Assembly: GCA_963734575.1 (NCBI GenBank)
Contig: CAVTHT010000017.1
Location: 62,001-126,000, forward strand
Length of the DNA: 64,000 bases
Direction of reading: 5' to 3'
From: CAIWHR01 sp963734575
GTDB lineage: Bacteria > Pseudomonadota > Gammaproteobacteria > Burkholderiales > Casimicrobiaceae
Shown here: positions 41,814 through 49,719 of the stretch, piece by piece
Layout of the letters: each line of letters starts with the position of its first letter
Position numbering within the stretch: position 1 is the stretch's first letter
Made by a program: the position numbers and the translations under genes
Notes under the pieces: generated by a model
What the model was told of the DNA's origin: nothing
What the model saw: only the letters and a program-made list of their open reading frames with translations
The model's database searches: none

Positions 41814-43625
41814 GAGCGACTCCAGGCGAGGATGGCGTCGGCGAGCTCCGCCGGGGCGCAGCGGCAGCGGGCCCGGGCGATGGAAGCTCGCGACCGTGCA
41901 GTCGAAGTCGAGCATCGAGCGCAGGTAGCGGTAGCAACTGCCCGCCGTGGTTTTGCTCGACGACCATCAGGCGCGTCACTCCGGCGAGCGCCGCGTCGAC
42001 ACGTCCGGGCAGCATCGGCGCGAGCAGGCCGCAACGCGATCAAGTCGCAGGCGCACGCCTCTTGCGCCGCGAGCGCGACCGCTTCGCGCACGGCCGCCGT
42101 GATCGAGCCGAAGGTGATCACGGCGAGCGTGCTCGTCGCCCTCGATGTCGGCCCACTGCGCGCCGTAGTCGGATGGGTCGAGCTTGCGTGCGCGCTTGTC
42201 GAGCTGCAGGGCGTGCGCACGCGCCTGGCTGGTCGGAATGCCGCCTCGGTGTGCTCGAGTCCATCGGCGGTATACGTGCGTCCCGGGCGTCCCGGGAATC
42301 GCCATCGGCGAGACGCCCGATGGCGTATTGCGGTAGCGCTTGTAGTCGGGCGGTGTTCGCGGCGGCGGTGACACGACGCGGCCGCCGACACGGCGTCGAT
42401 CGGACGATCGACGACGGCGCGCGACTGTCCCATGAACTGGTCGGAGAGCACGAGGGCGGCGGTCTGCAGCGATTCGGCCAGCTCGACGGCCCATTGGGTC
42501 GTGGCGATGCAGTCGGCGATCGACGTCGGCGCGAGCACGAGCCGCGGCGCATCGCCGTGCAATCCGCTGACGGCGAACGACGAGGTCGCTCTGTTCGCTC
42601 TTGGCCGGAATGCCGGTCGAAGGTCCGCCGCGCATCACGTCGACGACGACGATCGGAATCTCGGCGCTCACGGCGAGGCCGATGCCTTCGGCCATCAGCG
42701 CGAGGCCGGGACCTGCCGTGGCCGTGAGCGAGGGCACGCCCCCGTACGACGCGCCGATCACCATGTTGATCGAGGCGAGCTCGTCCTCGGCCTGGACGAG
42801 CGCGCCGCCGACGCGCGTGAGCGCCGGCGCCATCCACTCGAGGAGCTCGGTCGCGGGGGTGATCGGATAGGCGGCCACGAACCGGATGCCACCGCGCATC
42901 GCGCCGTAGCCCGCGGCCTCGTTGCCGGAGATGCAGCCAGCGATCGCCCTTGCGTTGCGCGGCCGCAGCGAGCGCAGGGCGGCGTTCGGCAAGCGCCGGC
43001 CGAGTGCGTGACGGCGCCTGCGAGTCCGACCCCCGCGTCGATCGCCGCGCAGGTTCGCTTCGAGCGCGGCCTCGTCGCGCTTCCAGGAGGCGCGCAATGC
43101 GGCGTGCAGCGCGGCCGGCGGAGTCCCACCAGCGTGCCCGCAAGGCCCAGCGCGACCATGTTGGTCCAGCTGCCGGGGATCGCCTTGGCGGTCTTCTTGA
43201 GCGGCACGCTGACGTGCTGCAGTCCCTCCCGCTTGAACGCGTCGGGACATTCCCCCTGGTCGGCGTCGCCGATGACGACTGCCGCCGCCGACGAGCGGGA
43301 TCTCGTCCGCGAACTGGTGGATGTTGAGCCAGTCGATGGCGAGCAGCAGGTGAAAGCCGTCGTCGAGCGTGTGCACGGGCGCGTCGTCGATGCGCACCAG
43401 CGCCGCGGCCTCGCCGCCGCGGATCTGCGGGCCGCTGGTGCGCACCATGAGGCCGTAGCAACCGGCCTGCGCCGCGGCTTCCAGCAGCAGGGTGCCTGCG
43501 GTCATCACGCCGCTGCCGCCGCTGCCGGCGAGCGCGATCGAGATGCCTCCCGGTGCGCGGGCCGGCCGCACGGCTGGCGCCGCGCTCGTGTTCGTTCTAT
43601 CGTCGAGGGTCACCAGGGTGTCCAC
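41810..43625 (-). CDS. korA: 2-oxoacid:ferredoxin oxidoreductase alpha subunit (KorA, gamma-alpha fusion), many frame changes
   Basis: A GTG at 43625 after AGGAGA gives VDTLVTLDDRTNTSAAP. The N-terminal gamma-type domain reads IALAGSGGSGVMTAGTLLLE and VRTSGPQIRGGEAAALVRID. The alpha domain reads CISGNEAAGYGAMRGGIRFV, AAYPITPATELLEWMAPALT and LTATAGPGLALMAEGIGLAV. The rest (LVLAPTSIADCIATTQWAVE, ALVLSDQFMGQSRA) continues in other frames to the stop at 41810, overlapping korB. About 600 residues in total fits the fused KorA. Confidence 0.9.
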
Positions 43626-43705
43626 GTCATCTCCTCGCACGTTTGGCTGTGCGCTGCGCGCCGCCTGCAATGGCGGATTCCGGCACGGCGCGACGCATGA
43701 GGCAC

Positions 43706-43711
43706 ATTAGA
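43706..43711 (-). promoter_or_regulatory. -10 element for korAB
   Basis: On the minus strand TCTAAT matches TATAAT at five of six positions. Its centre lies 33 bases from the centre of the FNR box at 43735-43748. This places the box near -42 relative to the expected start site, the class II activator position. Confidence 0.55.
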
Positions 43712-43734
43712 TGCGGTGGCGCGCGCCACCCCCA

Positions 43735-43748
43735 TTGATGCAGATCAA
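43735..43748. promoter_or_regulatory. Perfect FNR/Anr box between korAB and had-bcr
   Basis: TTGATGCAGATCAA matches the FNR consensus TTGAT-N4-ATCAA at every position. It lies between divergent korA (start 43625) and had (start 43888). A possible rightward -10, CATGAT at 43771-43776, is 32 bases from the box centre. Oxygen-sensitive activators of the FNR family (AcpR in Azoarcus) are known to activate anaerobic benzoate genes. Confidence 0.85.
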
Positions 43749-43785
43749 TGCAACGCGATATGCCACCGCGCATGATGCCCGAAAT

Positions 43786-43809
43786 CGGTATTGCAGTACC
43801 GTAATACGC
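43786..43809. promoter_or_regulatory. Palindromic GTATT-N10-AATAC motif in the had promoter region
   Basis: CGGTATTGCAGTACCG is an inverted repeat, and it overlaps a longer one, GTATT-N10-AATAC (43788-43807). A near copy lies before the hemerythrin gene at 55834-55857. If the FNR box drives class II transcription, this site starts a few bases downstream of the start point, a typical repressor position. The cognate regulator is unknown. Confidence 0.5.
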
Positions 43810-43887
43810 CAATGCCGGTCCTGCGTGGCGGGACCGCGAAACGATGGCCGGCCGGGGCGGTTCCGGCGCAGCACCGGGAGGAGCTGG

Positions 43888-44952
43888 ATGAGCATCGATG
43901 CGCACCGCTGGCTGATGACCGCTCGCGAGGTCCCGCTGTCGCGGGCCGGCTTCGACGCGTCGCCGGGGGCGGGCCAGGTGTCGATCGCGGTCGCCGGCTG
44001 CGGCGTGTGCCATACGGACCTCGGCTACTACTACGACGGCGTGCGCACCAACCAGCCGCTGCCGCTGGCGCTCGGCCACGAGGTGAGCGGCCACGTGGTT
44101 GCGGTGGGAGCCGGTTGCGAACCCTGGCTCGGGAAGGCGGTGATCGTCCCGGCGGTCCTGCCGTGCGGCGAGTGCGATCTCTGCCGGCGCGGTCTCGGCA
44201 CGATCTGCCGCCATCAGAAGATGCCCGGCAACGACATCCAGGGCGGCTTTGCCAGTCACATCGTGGTGCCCGGGCGCGGACTCTGCGAAGTCGACGAAGC
44301 GCGGCTCGCCCGCAGCGGACTCACGCTGGCCGACGTGTCGATCGTCGCCGATGCGCTGACCACGCCGTACCAGGCCGTGCGCCGCGCAGGCGTCGCGCCC
44401 GGCGATCTCGCGGTCGTCGTCGGCGCCGGTGGCGTCGGCGGCTACTGCGTGCAGATCGCGCACGCGTTCGGCGCGAAGGTCGTGGCGATCGACGTCGACG
44501 ACGACAAGCTCGCCTCCATCGCCCGCCACGGCGCGGGTCTCACGCTGAATGCGCGCCAGCACGACGCACGCAGCCTCAAGGCGGCCATCGGCGAGTTCGC
44601 CAAGGCGAACGGACTGCGGTCCACCGAGTGGCGCATCTTCGAATGCTCCGGCACCGCCGCGGGCCAGCTCACGGCCTTCGGGCTTCTGGTGCACGGCGCG
44701 ACGCTGTCCGTCGTGGGCTTCACGATGGACAAGGTCGAGGTGCGGCTCTCGAACCTGATGGCCTACGACGCGCGCGCCCTCGGCAACTGGGGATGTCCGC
44801 CGGAAGCTTATCCCGAGGCGCTCTCGCTGGTGCTCGATGGCAAGGTTGCGATCAAGCCGTTCGTCGAGCCGCACGCGCTCGACGACATCAATCACGTTTT
44901 CGCGGCGGTGCACCGGCACGAGATCAAGCGCCGCGCCGTACTGGTTCCCTGA
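43888..44952 (+). CDS. had: 6-hydroxycyclohex-1-ene-1-carbonyl-CoA dehydrogenase
   Basis: This zinc-dependent medium-chain alcohol dehydrogenase oxidises 6-hydroxycyclohexenoyl-CoA to the 6-oxo compound in the benzoyl-CoA pathway. The ATG at 43888 follows GGGAGGAG and gives MSIDAHRWLMTAREVPLSRA. Zinc ligands lie in AGCGVCHTDLGYYYDG, GHEVSGHV and CGECDLCRRGLGTIC. The NAD-binding motif is VVVGAGGVGGYCVQIAHAFG. It is the first gene of the rightward had-oah-dch-bcrCBAD-fdx run and is intact. Confidence 0.95.
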   Translation: MSIDAHRWLMTAREVPLSRAGFDASPGAGQVSIAVAGCGVCHTDLGYYYDGVRTNQPLPLALGHEVSGHVVAVGAGCEPWLGKAVIVPAVLPCGECDLCRRGLGTICRHQKMPGNDIQGGFASHIVVPGRGLCEVDEARLARSGLTLADVSIVADALTTPYQAVRRAGVAPGDLAVVVGAGGVGGYCVQIAHAFGAKVVAIDVDDDKLASIARHGAGLTLNARQHDARSLKAAIGEFAKANGLRSTEWRIFECSGTAAGQLTAFGLLVHGATLSVVGFTMDKVEVRLSNLMAYDARALGNWGCPPEAYPEALSLVLDGKVAIKPFVEPHALDDINHVFAAVHRHEIKRRAVLVP

Positions 44953-44961
44953 GGAGTGAAG

Positions 44962-46083
44962 ATGAATGCACCGGATGCATTGCCCGTGAGCCGCGAATTC
45001 AAGAATCACGACCTGGTCGACGACATCAGCAAGCCCGGCGTGCGCTACGAGAAGCGCGCCGCGCGGCGGCCCGACGGCACGGAGGTCGCCGGGCTCTACA
45101 ACGCCTGGATCACGCTCGACAACCCGACCCAGTACAACTCCTACACCACCGACATGGTGAAGGGCGTGATCCTCGCCTTCCGCGCGGCATCCAACGCGCG
45201 CGACGTGAACTGCGTCGTGTTCACCGGGGCCGGCGACAAGGCTTTCTGCACGGGGGGCAACACCAAGGAATACGCGGAGTACTACGCGGGACATCCGCAG
45301 GAATACCGCCAGTACATGCGGCTCTTCAACGACATGGTGTCGGCGATCCTGGCCTGCGACAAGCCGGTCGTCTGCCGGGTGAACGGCATGCGCATCGGTG
45401 GCGGGCAGGAGATCGGCATGGCATGCGACTTCTCCATCGCGCAGGACCTCGCGCGCTTCGGCCAGGCCGGTCCCAAGCACGGCTCCGCGCCGATCGGCGG
45501 CGCAACCGACTTCCTGCCGCCGATCATCACCGGCGAACGGGCCATGATCGCGGGGGTGCTCTGCGAGCCGTTCTCGGCCCACAAGGCGTACGGGTGGGGC
45601 ATGCTCGCCGACATCGTTCCCGCGCTCAAGGTCGACGGCGCGTTCGTGGCGAATCCCATGGTCGAGACCCAGCGCACGCTCGACGCCTACGGGCGCTTCG
45701 TGTTCGGTGAGCCGAAGACCGGCGACGACGCGAAGGCAGCCAAGGCGCTGCTCGCCCGCGGCACGGTGGACCTGGCGCTCCTCGATCGCAAGGTGGACGA
45801 GCTGTGCGGAAAGCTCCTGCTCACGTTCCCGGACTGCACGACCAAGACCCTCGAGGAGCTGCGCAAGCCGAAGCTCGAGCGCTGGAACGCGAACAAGGAG
45901 AACTCCCGCGCCTGGCTCGCGCTCAACATGATGACCGAGGCGCGCGCCGGATTCCGGGCATTCAACGAAGGCACCAAGGATTCGCGCGAAGTGGACTTCG
46001 TCGCGCTCCGCCAGGCGCTGGCGCGCGGGCAGGGCTGGACGGAGGCATTCACGGACAGCCTCATGCCCGGGGTGAAGGCCTGA
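44962..46083 (+). CDS. oah: 6-oxocyclohex-1-ene-1-carbonyl-CoA hydrolase
   Basis: Oah is a crotonase-fold ring hydrolase that adds water and cleaves the C-C bond to give 3-hydroxypimelyl-CoA. The 373-residue product is intact and starts MNAPDALPVSREFKNHDLVD after GAGGAG. Motifs are FTGAGDKAFCTGGNTKEYAE, VNGMRIGGGQEIGMACDFSI and GPKHGSAPIGGATDFLPPII. An upstream GTG two codons earlier is less likely than the ATG. It lies nine bases after had. Confidence 0.95.
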   Translation: MNAPDALPVSREFKNHDLVDDISKPGVRYEKRAARRPDGTEVAGLYNAWITLDNPTQYNSYTTDMVKGVILAFRAASNARDVNCVVFTGAGDKAFCTGGNTKEYAEYYAGHPQEYRQYMRLFNDMVSAILACDKPVVCRVNGMRIGGGQEIGMACDFSIAQDLARFGQAGPKHGSAPIGGATDFLPPIITGERAMIAGVLCEPFSAHKAYGWGMLADIVPALKVDGAFVANPMVETQRTLDAYGRFVFGEPKTGDDAKAAKALLARGTVDLALLDRKVDELCGKLLLTFPDCTTKTLEELRKPKLERWNANKENSRAWLALNMMTEARAGFRAFNEGTKDSREVDFVALRQALARGQGWTEAFTDSLMPGVKA

Positions 46084-46084
46084 A

Positions 46085-46874
46085 ATGGTGCCGATGGACC
46101 GCGCCAACGGGCGATGCCGCCAAGGCGTGGGTGGAGCGCGATGCCGCCCTGCTGCGGCTGCGCCTCGACCGGCCGAAGGCGAATCTCGTCGACGCGGCGA
46201 TGATCGATTCGCTGCACCGCGCGCTCGACCTGCAGCGCGAGCAGCGCACGCTGCGCGGCGTGCTGCTCGATGCGAGCGGTCCGCATTTCAGCTTCGGCGC
46301 GAGCGTCGAGGAGCACTTGCCCGACCGCTGTGCGGCGATGCTGCGCTCGCTGCACGCGCTCATCCTCGAGATGCTCGAGTTTCCGGTGCCGATCCTGGTC
46401 GCGGTACGCGGCCAGTGCCTGGGCGGCGGTCTCGAGCTGGCGCTTGCCGGGAGCCTCATCTTCGCCGCGGACGACGCGCAGTTCGGGCAGCCGGAGATGC
46501 GCCTTGGCGTCTTTGCGCCGGCAGCGTCGTGCCTGCTCGGCTATCGCGTGAATCAAGCCACCGCGGAGGACCTGCTGTTCTCGGGCCGCTCGATCACCGC
46601 CGCCGATGCGCATGCGCGCGGTCTCGTGCATGCCGTTTCCGCCGATCCCGAACGCGCGGCACTCGCGTATTTCGATGCACATCTCGCGACCAAGAGCTCC
46701 GCATCGCTCGGTTGCGCGCTGGCGGCGGTGCGCGCGCCGCTGATCGCCGAGGTGCGCCGGCGCTTCGCCGAGGTCGAGGCGCTCTACCTCGAACGCCTGA
46801 TGCGCACCCACGATGCCAACGAAGGACTTGCAGCCTTCCTCGCGAAGCGCCCGCCGGTCTGGGAGAACCGCTGA
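46085..46874 (+). CDS. dch: Cyclohexa-1,5-dienecarbonyl-CoA hydratase, one frameshift
   Basis: Dch hydrates the dienoyl-CoA produced by benzoyl-CoA reductase. The crotonase core reads LLRLRLDRPKANLVDAAMID, HFSFGASVEEHLPD and VRGQCLGGGLELALAGSLIF. The ATG at 46085 opens MVPMDRANG. One extra G near 46110 must be removed to continue GDAAKAWVERDAALLRLRL. Without that, the frame has no ATG start. The stop overlaps the bcrC start by one base. Confidence 0.9.
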
Positions 46875-48049
46875 TGAACACTTCGCCAGTTGCCGCCATC
46901 GTCGAGCGCTGCGAGGCGCTGTTCGAGGATCTCGACTTCAACGCCGTCAAGGCGTGGAAGGCCGCGGTTCCCGGCCGCAAGGCGATCGGTTACATGCCGG
47001 TGTACGTGCCGCGCGAGCTGGTCCATGCAGCGGGGATGCTCTCCGTCGGCATCCTGGGCGGCGGGGATCAGCTCGAGGTCATCCAGGGCGACGCGTACTA
47101 CCAGAGCTACATCTGCCGCATCCCGCGCTCGACGATCGAGCTCGGGCTCACCGGACGCCTCGACTGCCTCGACGGCATGCTGTTTCCGTCGATCTGCGAC
47201 GTCATCCGCAATCTGTCGGGCATGTGGAAGCTGCTCTTCAAGGACAAGTACGTCAGGTATGTCGACGTGCCCCAGAACTACGAGGACGAGGTCGGCGGGC
47301 GCTTCTACGTGCAGGAGCTGCAGGCCATCCGCGAAGACCTGGGTGCGCTGCGTGGCGCCCCGGTGACGGATGCGGAGCTCAATGCGTCCATCGCCGTGTT
47401 CAACGATAACCGCAGCGCCGTGCGCGACCTCTACGCGTACCGCGCGGCGAAGCCGTGGCAGGCGCCGACCTCGGAGCTGTACCTCCTGCTGCGCGCCGGC
47501 ATGGTGCTGCCGCCCGAGGATCACACGGTTCTGATCCGTGAATATCTCGCAGCGACGGATACCGTCGCGCGCCCGAAGCGCGACAACGCGCGCATCGTGC
47601 TCACCGGCGCGTTCTGCGAGCAGCCTCCGCTGGCGCTGATCAAGTCGATCGAGATGGCCGGGTGCTACATCGTCGACGACGACTTCATGCTCGTCACCCG
47701 CTGGCTGCTGGACGACGTGCCCGCCGATGCGAGTCCGCTCGAGGAGCTCTCGAAGGCGTTCCTGCATCGCTCCGCATCGACGGCCGCCAAGTACGACACG
47801 ACGCGCGAGGAGAAGGGCCAGTTCCTGCTGAAGCAGGTGAAGAAGAACGGCGCGGAAGGCGTGGTGTTCGCCGCGCCGTCGTTCTGCGATCCGGCCTTGC
47901 TGGAGCGGCCGATGCTGCAGGACGTGCTGGCGCGCTACGGCGTGCCGCACACGGCGTTCAAGTACGCCGAGAACACAGGGCAGATGGCGCCCATCCGGGA
48001 GCAGGCGGGCACGTTCGCGGATTCGATAAAACTGTGGTCAGCGGCGTGA
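46874..48049 (+). CDS. bcrC: Benzoyl-CoA reductase subunit C
   Basis: BcrC is one of the two subunits that bind the substrate and a shared [4Fe-4S] cluster in ATP-dependent class I benzoyl-CoA reductase. The intact 391-residue protein starts MNTSPVAAIVERCEALFEDL and belongs to the 2-hydroxyacyl-CoA dehydratase D-type family. Signatures are GYMPVYVPRELVHAAGMLSV, CDVIRNLSGMWKLLFKD and VLTGAFCEQPPLALIKSIEM. Gene order and length match the Thauera bcrCBAD type rather than bzdNOPQ. Confidence 0.95.
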   Translation: MNTSPVAAIVERCEALFEDLDFNAVKAWKAAVPGRKAIGYMPVYVPRELVHAAGMLSVGILGGGDQLEVIQGDAYYQSYICRIPRSTIELGLTGRLDCLDGMLFPSICDVIRNLSGMWKLLFKDKYVRYVDVPQNYEDEVGGRFYVQELQAIREDLGALRGAPVTDAELNASIAVFNDNRSAVRDLYAYRAAKPWQAPTSELYLLLRAGMVLPPEDHTVLIREYLAATDTVARPKRDNARIVLTGAFCEQPPLALIKSIEMAGCYIVDDDFMLVTRWLLDDVPADASPLEELSKAFLHRSASTAAKYDTTREEKGQFLLKQVKKNGAEGVVFAAPSFCDPALLERPMLQDVLARYGVPHTAFKYAENTGQMAPIREQAGTFADSIKLWSAA

Positions 48050-48080
48050 GCCGGGAGCGAAGACGTGAGCCGAGGAGCAG

Positions 48081-48306
48081 GGGCCCCATGCAATGGGGAT
48101 GCGACTGTGGCGAATCGGCTTCGGAGGCCGACGCCGTCAACGTCGAAAGACGCGGCGCCGACGTGTGGAGGCTGACGGGGCCCCACATACCGGGGATGCG
48201 ACCGAGGCGAATCGACGCTCGAGACCGACACCACCGAACATGACAAAGCAGCGGCAGTGCGGAGGTCGAGGCGGCATGAACCGGCACCGTCAGGCTGAAG
48301 CCTGAC
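48081..48306. repeat. Repeats in the bcrC-bcrB gap
   Basis: Two imperfect direct copies, 48081-48119 and 48178-48216, share GGGCCCCA, GGGGATGCGAC and GGCGAATCG. Near the end, GTCAGGCTGAAGCCTGAC (48289-48306) is the same palindrome found three times after fdx. The 277-base gap separates two subunits of one enzyme that are normally adjacent. No gene is seen in it. Confidence 0.7.
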
Positions 48307-48326
48307 CCACACGAAGAGGCATATCC

Positions 48327-49655
48327 ATGAGCACACCCATCCAAGTGATGCCGTCCTCGGCGCCGGCGAAGAAGCCACCCGCCATCGTCAAGGAAGACGC
48401 GATGTGGCTCCAGAAGGAGCTCATCAACAACAACTACCACGACCTCGCCAAGGCGCACGGCGAGGGCCGCAAGGTCGCGGCGACCTTCGTGCCGGGCAAT
48501 CTCAACGAGCTGCTGATGTGCTTCGACTTCGCACGCAGCCTGCCGGAGACCAACGCGCTGCAGAACGGCATGCGCAAGAAGTCCGGCAAGATGATCATGG
48601 ACGCCGAGCGTGACGGCCAGTCGGAGGACGTGTGCACCTACGTCAAGGCGGACCTCGGCATGATGATGGGCGGCGAGGTCGGTCCCACCGGTGAGGTTCT
48701 GCCCAAGCCCGACATCCTCCTGCTCTCGTACACGGGCTGCTTCACGTTCATGAAGTGGTTCGAGCTGATTCGCCACAAGTACGGCTGCGAGACGGTGATG
48801 CTGCACGTGCCCTATCAGGGCGAGGGAAAGATCGCGCCCAACATGCGCGAGTACGTCGTGAAGCAGCTCAAGGAGACGGTGATCCCCACGCTCGAGCGCG
48901 TTTCCGGCGTCAAGTTCGACATCGATCGCCTGCGGCAGTACATGAAGGAGTCGGCCAAGGCGGAAGAGGACCTCGTCACGGTGCTGCAGTCGGCGAAGCA
49001 TCGGCCCTCGCCGATCGACGGATACTTCGGCGCCGTCTACTACATCGGTCCGATCTTCACGGCGTTCCGCGGCACGACGGAGGCCTCGCAGTACTACAGC
49101 GTGCTGCGCGGCGAGATCGAGCAGCGCATCCGCGATGGCAAGGGCCCGGTCACGCCCGATGGCGAGATGGGCGAGGAGAAGTACCGGCTCGTCGTCGAAG
49201 GCCCGCCGAACTGGACCAGCTTCCGCGAGTTCTGGAAGATGTTCTACGAGGAAGGCGCCGTGGTGGTGTCGTCGACCTACGCCAAGGTCGGGGGTCTCTA
49301 CGACTTCGGCTTCCGCCACGATCCCGATCATCCCCTCGAATCCCTCGCGGAGTACTGCCTCGGCTGCTACACGAACCTCAACCTGCCGTCGCGCGTCGAC
49401 ATGATCTGCAAGTACATCGACGAGTACCAGGCGGATGGCCTCCTGATCAACTCCATCAAGAGCTGCAACAGCTTTTCCGCAGGACAGCTGCTCATCCTGC
49501 GGGAAGTGGAGCGGCGCACGGGCAAGCCGGCCGCGTTCATCGAGACGGACCTCGTGGATCCCCGCTATTTCTCCGCCGCCAACGTGAAGAATCGCCTGGA
49601 GAGCTACTTCCAGATGATCAAGCAGAAGCGCGCGGCCGTCGCTGCGCCGCACTAG
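48327..49655 (+). CDS. bcrB: Benzoyl-CoA reductase subunit B
   Basis: BcrB pairs with BcrC to hold the active-site [4Fe-4S] cluster and benzoyl-CoA. The intact protein has 442 residues. It starts MSTPIQVMPSSAPAKKPPAI and contains FVPGNLNELLMCFDFARSLP, LLLSYTGCFTFMKWFELIRH, LAEYCLGCYTNLNLPSRVDM and NSIKSCNSFSAGQLLILREV. Conserved cysteines suited to cluster ligation are visible in the last three. It is preceded by a repeat-bearing gap. Confidence 0.96.
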   Translation: MSTPIQVMPSSAPAKKPPAIVKEDAMWLQKELINNNYHDLAKAHGEGRKVAATFVPGNLNELLMCFDFARSLPETNALQNGMRKKSGKMIMDAERDGQSEDVCTYVKADLGMMMGGEVGPTGEVLPKPDILLLSYTGCFTFMKWFELIRHKYGCETVMLHVPYQGEGKIAPNMREYVVKQLKETVIPTLERVSGVKFDIDRLRQYMKESAKAEEDLVTVLQSAKHRPSPIDGYFGAVYYIGPIFTAFRGTTEASQYYSVLRGEIEQRIRDGKGPVTPDGEMGEEKYRLVVEGPPNWTSFREFWKMFYEEGAVVVSSTYAKVGGLYDFGFRHDPDHPLESLAEYCLGCYTNLNLPSRVDMICKYIDEYQADGLLINSIKSCNSFSAGQLLILREVERRTGKPAAFIETDLVDPRYFSAANVKNRLESYFQMIKQKRAAVAAPH

Positions 49656-49719
49656 CGTCATGAATCTCCCAAGCTCACTGCGTTCGCTATCCCGCGGTAA
49701 CGGGCGCTAAGGAAACACC

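Noticed and set aside
39559..43625. A block of pseudogenes
   Set aside because: Conserved protein segments persist across every frame change, and start and stop overlaps between genes are maintained, so sequence error is a better explanation than decay.
43627..46107. A very long minus-strand open frame opposite had and oah
   Set aside because: It is antisense to intact, clearly identified genes and has low-complexity, shadow-type composition.
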